DNA from: an uncultured Eubacteriales bacterium
GTDB taxonomy: Bacteria > Bacillota > Clostridia > Christensenellales > UBA1242
Length of the DNA stretch: 39,056 nt
Assembly: GCA_949031345.1 (NCBI GenBank)
Contig: CARNVA010000005.1
Coordinates: 1-39,056, forward strand
Reading direction: 5' to 3'
The translations under genes and the position numbers were made by a program. This document shows, piece by piece, positions 25,025 through 33,474 of the stretch. The stretch's first letter is position 1; the number at the start of each line of letters is the position of its first letter. The notes under the pieces were generated by a model. That model worked only from the letters and a program-made list of their open reading frames with translations. It ran no database searches and was not told where the DNA came from.

Positions 25025-25894
25025 ATGAATTCACAAAATAAAGTAAAAATTATCACTGACACCTGTTGCAGTCTTTCTAAAGATAGATTGGAAAGCATGG
25101 GCGTGGATTATCTTCAAAACACTTTTATGCTAGAAGAAAAACTATTTAAGGGATTTGACACTTTTGAAGACACTAACGAACAATTTTATGAAAACTTAAA
25201 AAATATGAAAAATATTTCAACAGGATGTGTCAATATTCAAGATGCAACTGACTTATTTGAAAAATATGCAGCGGAAGGGGTGGATGTTGTCTATATTGGC
25301 CTTTCTAGTGGGCTGAGCTCTTCTTATAATAATGTTCGCCTTGCAGCCGATGAAATCAATGAAAAATATGGCAAAAAGATTTGGATTGCTGATTCGCTTA
25401 CGGGAGGAAATGGACTTGGAAAAGCTGTTCAAGAGGTTGCAACACTTGCAAATGAGGGTAAATCTGCTGAGGAAATTTTTAATATAATAGACAAAAACGG
25501 ATTAAAAATTATTTCATTATTTGTTCCAGGGGATTTAATTTATTTGTGCAGACTTGGCAGACTTAATAAAGTTGTGGCAGGAATTGGAAGCCTTTTAAAG
25601 ATTGCTCCAATTATAAGCACTGATGAAGCTGGAAAACTTAAAATACTTTCAAAAGTTATTGGCAGAAAAAAGGCAATTGCTTCAGTTAAAGAATATCTTT
25701 TGAAGAATGCTGACTTAGAAAAAGAAGAGACAATTTTTATTGGTCATACAAATCAGCTTCAAGAGGCAAAAGAGCTCGAGCAGTTTATCAATGAAAATAT
25801 GAAAAATAAAACTGTTGATATTGATTATATTGACAGAACAATGGGCTGCCACTGTGGTCCTGAAACAATTGCAATTTTTGCGAGTGGAAAATAA
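25025..25894 (+). CDS. DegV-family fatty-acid-binding protein
   Basis: The product has 289 residues. DegV/FakB proteins hold a fatty acid while FakA phosphorylates it. Family hallmarks are the N-terminal IITDTCCSLSKD, the GLSSGLSSSYNN lipid-head-group loop, the DSLTGGNGLG segment, and LCRLGRLNKVVAGIGSLLKIAPI. The C-terminal domain ends in MGCHCGPETIAIFASG. No FakA kinase lies in this window. The gene is monocistronic, with its own promoter and a strong terminator. Confidence 0.93.
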   Translation: MNSQNKVKIITDTCCSLSKDRLESMGVDYLQNTFMLEEKLFKGFDTFEDTNEQFYENLKNMKNISTGCVNIQDATDLFEKYAAEGVDVVYIGLSSGLSSSYNNVRLAADEINEKYGKKIWIADSLTGGNGLGKAVQEVATLANEGKSAEEIFNIIDKNGLKIISLFVPGDLIYLCRLGRLNKVVAGIGSLLKIAPIISTDEAGKLKILSKVIGRKKAIASVKEYLLKNADLEKEETIFIGHTNQLQEAKELEQFINENMKNKTVDIDYIDRTMGCHCGPETIAIFASGK

Positions 25895-25943
25895 GAATAA
25901 ATTTTTATTTTCAAATTACTATTGGTAAAAAAAATAATGTTTT

Positions 25944-25977
25944 AAAAAAGAGTTTCTATAACGAAACTCTTTTTTTT
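25944..25977. terminator. Bidirectional terminator between degV and hisS
   Basis: AAGAGTTTC pairs with GAAACTCTT within longer A/T arms around the loop TATAAC. It abuts the hisS stop codon. Confidence 0.85.
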
Positions 25978-27295
25978 AATTTTTAAGCTCTTTGATTTTT
26001 GCAAGGCATTCTTCTTTGGTAAGCGTAAACTGCTCACTAGAAGTCATGTTTTTAAGTGAATACATACCGCTTTCAACTTCATTTTCGCCAACGATTAAAA
26101 TGAAAGGTATTTCACGCTTGTTTGCTTCTTTCATTTTTCCTTTAAAAGAACGCTCATCATAATTTATATCACAAACTATTTCTTTTTGGAAATATGCTTG
26201 AAGTTGAAGGCAGCTTAGAAGAGTATCTCCAAGTGGTATAATTTGCAAATCAATATTAGTTTTCTTAAAGCTTGGCAACATTTCATTTTTATCAAGCAGG
26301 TCAAATAGGCGGGTAAGCCCTATGCTTACGCCAACCCCGGGCATATTCTTTGATGAATAATAACCAGCAAGATTGTCATATCTTCCACCAGCGCAAACAG
26401 CGCCAAATTCTGGATGAGAAGGCATAACCGCTTCAAATACAGTGCCAGTATAATAGTTGTGTCCTCGAATGATGCCTATGTCAAGAAGGTAATTGTCTTT
26501 ATTTAATCCATAAGCATTCAAATAAGAAAATACCTCTTTAAGCTCTTTTACGCCTTTTTGATAGGTTTCATTGTCGCTTAAGCTTTCAATGTTTTGAATA
26601 ACCTCTTCAAACTGCCCACATTCCATTGTAATGGCTATAAGCTTCTGTGCCTTGTCATTGTCTATGCCAAGCTTTACAAGCTCTTCTAGGGCGTTTTCTT
26701 GGCCAATTTTGCCGAGTTTGTCAAGAATTACGAGAATATCAAGGGTGAGGTTCTCAAGACCCAAGCCTTCACAATATCCAAACAAAATATTTCTGTTTGA
26801 AATGTGGATGACAATGTTGAGGTTTAACTCATTGAAAACTTGATATGCAAGGTTTAAACATTCTGCATCAGCTATGCAAGGTAGTTTTTCAAGCCCTACA
26901 ATATCGGCGTCACATTGAATAAATTCTCTGAAACGGCCTTTTTGAGCACGCTCGCCTCTAAATACCTTTCCTATTTGATAACGCTTGAAAGGGAAGGTGA
27001 GGTTTGGTTCATTCATTGCCACAAATCTTGCAAGTGGAACGGTGAGGTCATATCTCATACAAACAGAAGTGTCACCCTTTGTAAAAGCGTAAAGTTCTTT
27101 GTCAATCTCTCCGCCAGACTTTGCAAGAAGAATTTCACTAAGCTCTAAAACAGGGGTATCAAGAGGCATAAAAGCAAACTTTTGATATACAGACTTGATT
27201 TTATCTCTCATCTGATCAAATATCATCTGCTTGCTTGGCTCAAGCTCCATAAAACCTGACAATTTTCGAGGAGTAATCAGTTTTTTCTCGCTCAT
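25976..27295 (-). CDS. hisS: Histidyl-tRNA synthetase
   Basis: This class II synthetase charges tRNA-His. I chose the ATG at 27293-27295, behind AGGAG, giving 439 residues. The longer frame to 27334 lacks a ribosome binding site. Motif 1 lies near the N-terminus. Motif 2 is FKRYQIGKVFRGE followed by GRFREFIQCDADIVG. The His-specific segments LDIGIIRGHNYYTGTVFE and GGRYDNLAGYY precede motif 3 (GVGVSIGLTRLFDLL). The C-terminal anticodon-binding domain starts near LQIIPLG. No T-box leader is visible upstream. The upstream 620 bp are non-coding. Confidence 0.96.
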   Translation of the reverse strand: MSEKKLITPRKLSGFMELEPSKQMIFDQMRDKIKSVYQKFAFMPLDTPVLELSEILLAKSGGEIDKELYAFTKGDTSVCMRYDLTVPLARFVAMNEPNLTFPFKRYQIGKVFRGERAQKGRFREFIQCDADIVGLEKLPCIADAECLNLAYQVFNELNLNIVIHISNRNILFGYCEGLGLENLTLDILVILDKLGKIGQENALEELVKLGIDNDKAQKLIAITMECGQFEEVIQNIESLSDNETYQKGVKELKEVFSYLNAYGLNKDNYLLDIGIIRGHNYYTGTVFEAVMPSHPEFGAVCAGGRYDNLAGYYSSKNMPGVGVSIGLTRLFDLLDKNEMLPSFKKTNIDLQIIPLGDTLLSCLQLQAYFQKEIVCDINYDERSFKGKMKEANKREIPFILIVGENEVESGMYSLKNMTSSEQFTLTKEECLAKIKELKN

Positions 27296-27433
27296 AAAAT
27301 CTCCTTTTTTCAAATATTCTATTAAAGAAAGCAAATTGCAAGTTTTTTAATTTATAGGTTAAATTATATATAAAAAATCAAAATTTTGATTTGCTTTCTT
27401 ATTTCTTTTATTTAATTTATAAGATAAAAAATG

Positions 27434-27608
27434 GGCAAAAATAGCATTTTTTCCTAAAAAGTTATACCCATAAAGTTATCCACATTTACACAAGTAAATA
27501 TTTATACATTTGTGTTAATTTTTATTCATTTTGGCTATTTATGTGGATAACTCCCTAAGTTATACACATTTACACACATAAATTTTTAAAAATCTGGCTA
27601 TTTTTGCC
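27434..27608. other. DnaA-box cluster, candidate replication origin
   Basis: Perfect DnaA boxes occur at 27476-27484 (TTATCCACA, + strand) and 27542-27550 (TGTGGATAA, - strand). A one-mismatch box lies at 27560-27568 (TTATACACA) and a weaker one at 27462-27470. GTTATnCACATTTACACA is repeated at 27475 and 27559, 84 bp apart. GGCAAAAATAGC at 27434-27445 and GCTATTTTTGCC at 27597-27608 form an inverted repeat around the cluster. The whole gap 27296-27915 is very AT-rich and has no gene. dnaA and dnaN are not in the window. Confidence 0.55.
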
Positions 27609-27806
27609 ATCTTTTTTTAATAAAATTTCAAGTTGTGTGTAATTTTAATGAAAAATTTGTGTCAAAATTTGATATAAGATGATGTTTATATAATCATGTC
27701 TGAGTTATTTATAAGCCAAAATGTATAAAAATACGAAAGTGGTGAATATTTGTATTTTTAATGATTATTTTTTGTTTTATTTTGTAAAATTATTTACAAA
27801 TATAAT

Positions 27807-27852
27807 CTTGCTGGACAAGCTTTTATTAAACAGCCCGCCAGCAAGAATTTTT
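27807..27852 (+). terminator. Isolated GC-rich hairpin with T run
   Basis: TCTTGCTGG and CCAGCAAGA enclose a 23-nt loop and are followed on the + strand by AATTTTTT. No + strand gene precedes it. It could end a small RNA from the origin-like region or be an attenuating structure for helD on the - strand. Confidence 0.4.
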
Positions 27853-27915
27853 TATAAAATTTAAGTTGTTTTCATTGAAATTTTGCGTATATTTGCTTAA
27901 AATTTCCAGCAAAAC

Positions 27916-29979
27916 TTAACAATTGATCACATTAAGGTCTTTAATGAAAGTTGAAGGTGTTTTGCTGCAAGTAAAGTAGAGTTTGTGAAGGGCGCGAGTG
28001 CTTGATACATAGATAATATTCTTATCAACTGTGTTTCGATAGTTTTCGTTGTCGCAGTTTGGAATAATTACAGCATCAAATTCAATGCCTTTCGCAGTTG
28101 CACATGAGGTGATAAGCACACGACTTGAGTAGTCTTCTGGATTTACAAGCAATTTGCAATCAATGATTTCATGAAGTTTTTTGTGTAATAATTCAGCTTC
28201 TTTATGACATTTGCAAACGATTGCAATGTGTTCAAGATTTTTACACTCTTTTTCAATTATTTCTTTAATAGCTTTTGCTTGGTTTTCAGTTTTATAAATG
28301 GCAGGCTCGCTTCCGCTTCTGTTTACAAATTCAATATCATCAAGTCCAACAAGGTGGTTTGCAAATTTTGCAATTTCCTTAGTAGAACGATAAGTTTTGT
28401 TAAGCTTGAGCAGTTTGCAGCCCAAAAAGTCTGCAGTGATTGTAAGATATTCATCAGTCACATTTTTTTCAATGCATTGATGGACATCGCCAACCATAAT
28501 TTTAGGACAAGCCCAAATCTTTTTAAACATATAAAAGTCAACAGGGGTGAAATCTTGCATTTCATCAATAATGAGATATTTTGCTGAGAAATCGTGGTCT
28601 ATTCCATAGATAAAATGCTTGATTGCCATGAAGGTGCCTTTATCCATATAACTTATTTTCTTATTTTTAGAAACTTTATAGCCTTCTCTTGCCATAAAAA
28701 TCTCAAAAACCTTATCTGTATCTCTTACAGGCAAAAATTTGTATAAAATGTTTTTAAAACGCTCTTTTAAAGCTCTGTTCTGTTCTTTTGAATAATGTCT
28801 TTTTTCTGTGAAATACATTGCATATTGCCAAGCGATCTTGTTGATACGCTCATAAAGGTCATAACCTTTAAAGGTTTTAAAGAAAAGCTCGCTTGTTTGC
28901 TCGGCAGTAAATTCAACATATTCCTTTTCTCCGTCCATATTTTCGCTTACAAGATATTTTAATGTCTGAGGCGAATATGTTTCAAGGAAAGGCCCTTTAA
29001 GGAAGCGGAGAAGGTCATCAAGGTATTCATAAGAAGATTTATATGAAATTTCATTTAAAAGCTCTTGTGATGGTGAGGTTGCAATTTCATCAAGCATTTC
29101 TTCACGATTTTGAATGCCTTTTTTAAGCTCTGCCCTTGCAAGCTGAGCGAATGTGGTTTCAACGAGGTTGTCTTCACCAAGTTGAGGCAAAACATCTGAG
29201 ATGTAGCTTGAGAATATATTGTTTGGTGAAACGATAGTAATATCACTGCTTTTTATTGTTTTTCTGTGTTTGTATAAAAGATAAGCTGCACGGTGCAGGG
29301 CAATAGAGGTTTTTCCAGAGCCAGCAATGCCTTGAACGAGCATATTTTCATTTGTGTCATTTCGAACAATTGAATTTTGTTCTTTTTGTATGGTGGAGAC
29401 AATTTGTTTCATCTTAATAGAAACATTTTGTGACAAGATTTCTTGCAAAATATCGTCATTGATTGTCAAATCGGTGTCAAAATAAGATATAAGATTTCCA
29501 TCATCAATCTTGAATTGTCGTTTAAGTTCAAGTCGTCCATTGAATGTTTCATCCGCGATTGAGAAAGAAGCATCACCAAGACTGTAATCATAATACATGC
29601 TTGAAATTGGTGCTCGCCAGTCGGCAACATACAACTTATTGTCGTCGATTACATTGCCAATTCCAATATAGATATTTTGAGTTTTCTTTTTGCCATGTGG
29701 CGTGAAATCTATTCTTGCAAAGTAAGGATTTTTAGATTGAAGCTCAAGCCTCTTATTTTCAAGCTCAAGCTCCATTTCCTCTTCCTGAAGCAGTCCAAGA
29801 CTGGTGTAAGAATTTGCAAGGTCTTCACCTCGAGTAAGGTCGGAAAAGTTTGAGCCCTGTTCTTTGATGCCTTTTTTAAGCTTTTCGCGTGCTTTTTTGA
29901 GTTTAGAAGCACTTAAACCAACTTTCTTTTCCAAAACCCTTTCAGTTGCTTCGAGGTATTGTTGTTCATTTATATCCAA
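27916..29979 (-). CDS. helD: HelD-like RNA polymerase recycling ATPase
   Basis: The 687-residue superfamily 1 (UvrD/Rep-like) protein begins with a charged coiled-coil arm, residues about 1-95, as in HelD, which frees stalled RNA polymerase. The P-loop is GIAGSGKTSIALHR near residue 225. YLIIDEMQDFTPVDFYMFKKI holds the Walker B motif. LNKTYRSTKEIAKFAN and the C-terminal ATAKGIEFDAVIIPNCDNENY and YVSSTRALHKLYF segments match later helicase motifs. The start is a TTG with GGGAGG upstream. It lies 24 bp after gyrA and is the last gene of the gyrase operon. A UvrD-like helicase is the alternative, but the N-terminal arm favours HelD. Confidence 0.88.
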   Translation of the reverse strand: MDINEQQYLEATERVLEKKVGLSASKLKKAREKLKKGIKEQGSNFSDLTRGEDLANSYTSLGLLQEEEMELELENKRLELQSKNPYFARIDFTPHGKKKTQNIYIGIGNVIDDNKLYVADWRAPISSMYYDYSLGDASFSIADETFNGRLELKRQFKIDDGNLISYFDTDLTINDDILQEILSQNVSIKMKQIVSTIQKEQNSIVRNDTNENMLVQGIAGSGKTSIALHRAAYLLYKHRKTIKSSDITIVSPNNIFSSYISDVLPQLGEDNLVETTFAQLARAELKKGIQNREEMLDEIATSPSQELLNEISYKSSYEYLDDLLRFLKGPFLETYSPQTLKYLVSENMDGEKEYVEFTAEQTSELFFKTFKGYDLYERINKIAWQYAMYFTEKRHYSKEQNRALKERFKNILYKFLPVRDTDKVFEIFMAREGYKVSKNKKISYMDKGTFMAIKHFIYGIDHDFSAKYLIIDEMQDFTPVDFYMFKKIWACPKIMVGDVHQCIEKNVTDEYLTITADFLGCKLLKLNKTYRSTKEIAKFANHLVGLDDIEFVNRSGSEPAIYKTENQAKAIKEIIEKECKNLEHIAIVCKCHKEAELLHKKLHEIIDCKLLVNPEDYSSRVLITSCATAKGIEFDAVIIPNCDNENYRNTVDKNIIYVSSTRALHKLYFTCSKTPSTFIKDLNVINC

Positions 29980-30003
29980 ATTAAGCCTCCCTTAGAGTAA
30001 ACT

Positions 30004-32604
30004 TTACTCTTCATCATTTGTAGTATTGTTTTCTTGATTACCAAGATTATCAGAAATTTCTTCCTTTGTCAAGTTATTTAACTCCATTTCTTCGCTGTCA
30101 GTCTCATTTGATTGCAGTGCGTTATTTTCACTTTCATCGTTTTCATTTTCTTCTTCTTTTTTGACAAGTGCTGCACTTACAATTTCATTATCATCTTTAA
30201 GTCTCATAATCTTCACACCTTGGCTTACTCTTGAAAGCTGGCTTATGCCAGTAAGAGGGGTGCGAATGATAATGCCATTGTCGGCAATAAGAAGAATGTC
30301 GTTGTCATCATAAGTTTGTTTCAACGCAACAAGGTGGCCAGTTTTTTCATTGAATACGCCGGCTTTAACCCCCATACCACCACGACTTTGAACGCGGTAG
30401 TCATTTACACTAGAGCGTTTTCCATAGCCCTTTGAAGAGATTGTGATTATTTGAGAGTCAGGCTTAATTACGGCAAGGTCAACAATAAAATCGTCTTTAG
30501 AAAGTTTCATACTTCTTACGCCTTGGCTGTCACGACCCATGTTTCTTACATCAGTTTCGTTGAAGCGAATGGCTTTTCCATTATGAGAAGCCACAAGTAT
30601 ATCATCTTCGCCAGAAGATACTTCCACGCCAATAAGCTCATCATTTTCGAGAAGGTGAATTGCAATCTTGCCCACCTTTCTGATTGACTCAAATTCTGAT
30701 AAAGAAGTCTTCTTGATAAGTCCGTTTCGAGTTGCCATAATAAGATTACCTTCAGCGTCATCTTTTCGTGGAATGACGGTGGTGACTTTCTCATCAGTTG
30801 AAAGCATGAGAAGGTTGATAATAGCTCTTCCTTTTGCCGTTCTTTGCGCTTCAGGCACTTCATAGGCCTTTATGCAATAAACTCGTCCTTTATTTGTGAA
30901 AAACAAAAGGTCATCATGCGTGCAGGTGACAAACATATTTTCAATGTAGTCCTCTTCCTTGGTCTTATGAGCAGTTATGCCCACGCCACCACGATTTTGA
31001 GCCTTATATTCGCTGGTTGACATTCGTTTGATATATCCTTGATGGGTCATAGAAATTATTACATCTTCCTTCTCAATAAGGTCAGCAATGTCGATGCCAC
31101 CTGCGTCAAGACTGATTTCAGTTTTACGCTTGTCACCATAGTTGTTTTTAATTTCTTCAAAGTTGTCTCTTAAAATTTTGAGAACACGGGCAGGGGTGGC
31201 AAGAATATCTTCAAGGTCAAGAATAAGCTCGTCAAGCACTCTAAGCTCTTCTTTGAGCTTTTCAACTTCCAAACTTGTAAGCTTTGAAAGCTTCATTTCA
31301 AGAATTGCATTCGCTTGAATTTCGTCAAGCTCAAAATTTTCTGTAAGTTTTACGCAAGCATCAGCTTTATCGTCTGCAGATTTGATGATTTTGATGACTT
31401 CATCAATATTTGCAAGGGCAATAACAAGACCTTTTACAATATGCTCTCTCTCTTTGGCTTTATTAAGGTCAAATTGAGTTTTTCTTATAAGCACTTCTTT
31501 TTGGTGCTCAAGATAGTAGGTAAGCATTTCCTTAAGATTTAAAATTTTTGGTTGACCATCAGCAAGTGCAAGGAAAATAATTCCCGAGCCTTTTTGAAGT
31601 TGAGTCATTTTGTAAAGAGAGTTTAAAACTACCTGAGCGTTGAAATCTTTCTTTACATCAATGACAATTCTCATACCATTTCTGTCAGATTCTTCATTTA
31701 TATTTGAAATTCCTTCAAGTCTCTTATTTTTTACAAGGTCTGCAATTTGAATGATAAGTTGAGCCTTGTTTACCTGATAAGGAAGCTCAGTTACGATAAT
31801 TCGGCTTCTACCATTGTCATTTTCTTCAATTTCGGCGCGTCCTCTTACAATTATACCGCCGCGTCCTGTCTTATAGGCGTGCTTGACTGCTGTTCTGCCC
31901 ATTATAATACCACCTGTAGGGTAGTCAGGCGCAGGGATAATTTTGATGAGCTCATCAATGTCAATCTCTGGATCGTCAATAAGTGCTTGAAGTCCAGTCA
32001 AAACTTCTGTGAGATTGTGAGGTGGGATGTTTGTTGCCATACCTACAGCAATACCATCAGCACCATTTACAAGAAGGTTTGGGATTTTTGCAGGAAGTAC
32101 TTTAGGCTCTTCATTTTGATTGTCAAAGTTTGGCATAAAGTCAACTGTTTCTTTGTCAATGTCTTGAAGCATAAGTCCAGCAATCTTGGCAAGACGTGCT
32201 TCTGTGTAACGCATAGCAGCTGGAGGGTCGCCGTCAACAGAGCCAAAGTTTCCTTGTCCGTCAACAAGAGGATAGCGCATAGAAAAGTCTTGAGCAAAGC
32301 GGACAAGCGCGTCATAGATAGAGCTGTCACCATGAGGGTGATATTTACCCATAACATCACCGACAATGCGGGCGCATTTTTTGGTTTGCTTGTCATAGAA
32401 GTTGTTCATTTCGCCCATAGCAAACAAAATTCTTCTATGAACAGGCTTAAGGCCATCTCTTACATCAGGAATTGCACGAGAAACATTGACGGCCATAGCA
32501 TAAGACATAAACGATTTTTTGAGGTTGTCAACAGTGTCAACCTTTTCGACTTTGGTCTCTTTAAAAATCTCTTCGAGTGATTTTTTAGTTTGATGTTCTT
32601 TCAT
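30004..32604 (-). CDS. gyrA: DNA gyrase subunit A
   Basis: GyrA cuts and religates DNA, and with GyrB introduces negative supercoils. The product has 866 residues. AMRYTEARL holds the active-site Tyr133. GKYHPHGDSSIYD carries Ser94 and Asp98, the positions whose change gives quinolone resistance; both are the sensitive type here. The C-terminal pinwheel has repeated GG-x-G/V blades and a GyrA-box-like AQRTAKGRA, degenerate from the QRRGGKG consensus. A very acidic Asn/Glu tail of about 50 residues ends the protein. Its ATG overlaps the TGA of the MazG-like gene (ATGA). Confidence 0.96.
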   Translation of the reverse strand: MKEHQTKKSLEEIFKETKVEKVDTVDNLKKSFMSYAMAVNVSRAIPDVRDGLKPVHRRILFAMGEMNNFYDKQTKKCARIVGDVMGKYHPHGDSSIYDALVRFAQDFSMRYPLVDGQGNFGSVDGDPPAAMRYTEARLAKIAGLMLQDIDKETVDFMPNFDNQNEEPKVLPAKIPNLLVNGADGIAVGMATNIPPHNLTEVLTGLQALIDDPEIDIDELIKIIPAPDYPTGGIIMGRTAVKHAYKTGRGGIIVRGRAEIEENDNGRSRIIVTELPYQVNKAQLIIQIADLVKNKRLEGISNINEESDRNGMRIVIDVKKDFNAQVVLNSLYKMTQLQKGSGIIFLALADGQPKILNLKEMLTYYLEHQKEVLIRKTQFDLNKAKEREHIVKGLVIALANIDEVIKIIKSADDKADACVKLTENFELDEIQANAILEMKLSKLTSLEVEKLKEELRVLDELILDLEDILATPARVLKILRDNFEEIKNNYGDKRKTEISLDAGGIDIADLIEKEDVIISMTHQGYIKRMSTSEYKAQNRGGVGITAHKTKEEDYIENMFVTCTHDDLLFFTNKGRVYCIKAYEVPEAQRTAKGRAIINLLMLSTDEKVTTVIPRKDDAEGNLIMATRNGLIKKTSLSEFESIRKVGKIAIHLLENDELIGVEVSSGEDDILVASHNGKAIRFNETDVRNMGRDSQGVRSMKLSKDDFIVDLAVIKPDSQIITISSKGYGKRSSVNDYRVQSRGGMGVKAGVFNEKTGHLVALKQTYDDNDILLIADNGIIIRTPLTGISQLSRVSQGVKIMRLKDDNEIVSAALVKKEEENENDESENNALQSNETDSEEMELNNLTKEEISDNLGNQENNTTNDEE

Positions 32605-32948
32605 TTTTTATCTCCTAATTGGTGCGACGCAATATAATCATCAGCAATCTTGCCGCCTCTTTCAATTTTATAATTCATAATCTCTTCAACTGCTGCCGCT
32701 CCAAACAATCTTTTGATTTGACTGGCTGTAATAAGCACATCAGCAGTTTCTTCTATGATATTCTTTTTGATTTGCTCAAGCTTTGCATCATTTTCAGCCG
32801 ATTTGTCGTTGCGGCTGTAACGCATAAACTTGCAAAGCTCTTTAGTAAGCTCGCTCATTTCTTCAATGCACATTCGCATTTCGCTCTCTTTTCCAAAAGC
32901 AAAAGCAAGTTTATCATAAATATCATTAAATTTCTTTTCATCTATCAT
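32601..32948 (-). CDS. MazG-like nucleotide pyrophosphohydrolase-type protein
   Basis: This 115-residue all-alpha protein has the MazG metal-binding pattern, CIEEMSELTKELCK (ExxE-type) and IIEETADVLITASQI (ExxD). These enzymes hydrolyse (d)NTPs to the monophosphate and pyrophosphate. It overlaps gyrA and the DUF488 gene by 4 bp each. Its place inside the gyrase operon suggests nucleotide quality control linked with DNA synthesis, which is inferred. Confidence 0.8.
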   Translation of the reverse strand: MIDEKKFNDIYDKLAFAFGKESEMRMCIEEMSELTKELCKFMRYSRNDKSAENDAKLEQIKKNIIEETADVLITASQIKRLFGAAAVEEIMNYKIERGGKIADDYIASHQLGDKK

Positions 32949-33466
32949 AAATCATCAACCTTTTCTTCCATTTTGTCATTTTCGATTATATTTTTAAGTT
33001 TTTCTTTCAAATTTTGTTTGTTTTTAATCACTTTATCATCTTTTTCAAAACCATATTCATCAATTTGTAAGTCAAGATTTAACTCAAGCCATCCAGCAAC
33101 TAAAAATCTATGACAAAATTCTGTAGGTTTTTCAAAACATAACAAAACAGCATTTTCACCAAGTTGATTGTAAATTTCTTTAGCATCAAGTGGTTTTAAA
33201 ACTATATTATAAAATTTTTCGATATAACTTTGTTGATTTTTTTCTTTTAATTGGCCATACTCTTCTTTTGAAAGCAAGCCATTATTAAATTTGTTTTCAA
33301 TTTCATTTTCAATTGCTTTCCATTTTCTAAAGAAAGGATAAGGGGAAAGTTTTCTCATTCCTTCTCCCTTGAAACCTACTATTCTTCCCTCATCGCCTGA
33401 TATAGCGATAGGTCTATAATTTGCAATGTCGATTTTATTTAATCTTGCATAATAAGAAGTCTTCAT
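32945..33466 (-). CDS. DUF488-family protein
   Basis: The product has 173 residues. It starts YYARLNKID and has the family's C-terminal signature of a strand followed by LLCFEKPTEFCHRFLVAGWLE, with Cys-Phe-Glu and Cys-His-Arg. DUF488 proteins are uncharacterised, and the paired Cys and His residues suggest a metal or catalytic site. The ATG lies 8 bp after gyrB (AAGGTGAG as ribosome binding site), and the stop overlaps the MazG-like start. A long charged C-terminal tail (about 135-173) extends past the domain. Confidence 0.78.
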   Translation of the reverse strand: MKTSYYARLNKIDIANYRPIAISGDEGRIVGFKGEGMRKLSPYPFFRKWKAIENEIENKFNNGLLSKEEYGQLKEKNQQSYIEKFYNIVLKPLDAKEIYNQLGENAVLLCFEKPTEFCHRFLVAGWLELNLDLQIDEYGFEKDDKVIKNKQNLKEKLKNIIENDKMEEKVDDL

Positions 33467-33474
33467 GGCTCACC

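Noticed and set aside
27296..27500. T-box leader for hisS
   Set aside because: No T-box antiterminator motif or terminator hairpin can be found upstream of hisS on the - strand.
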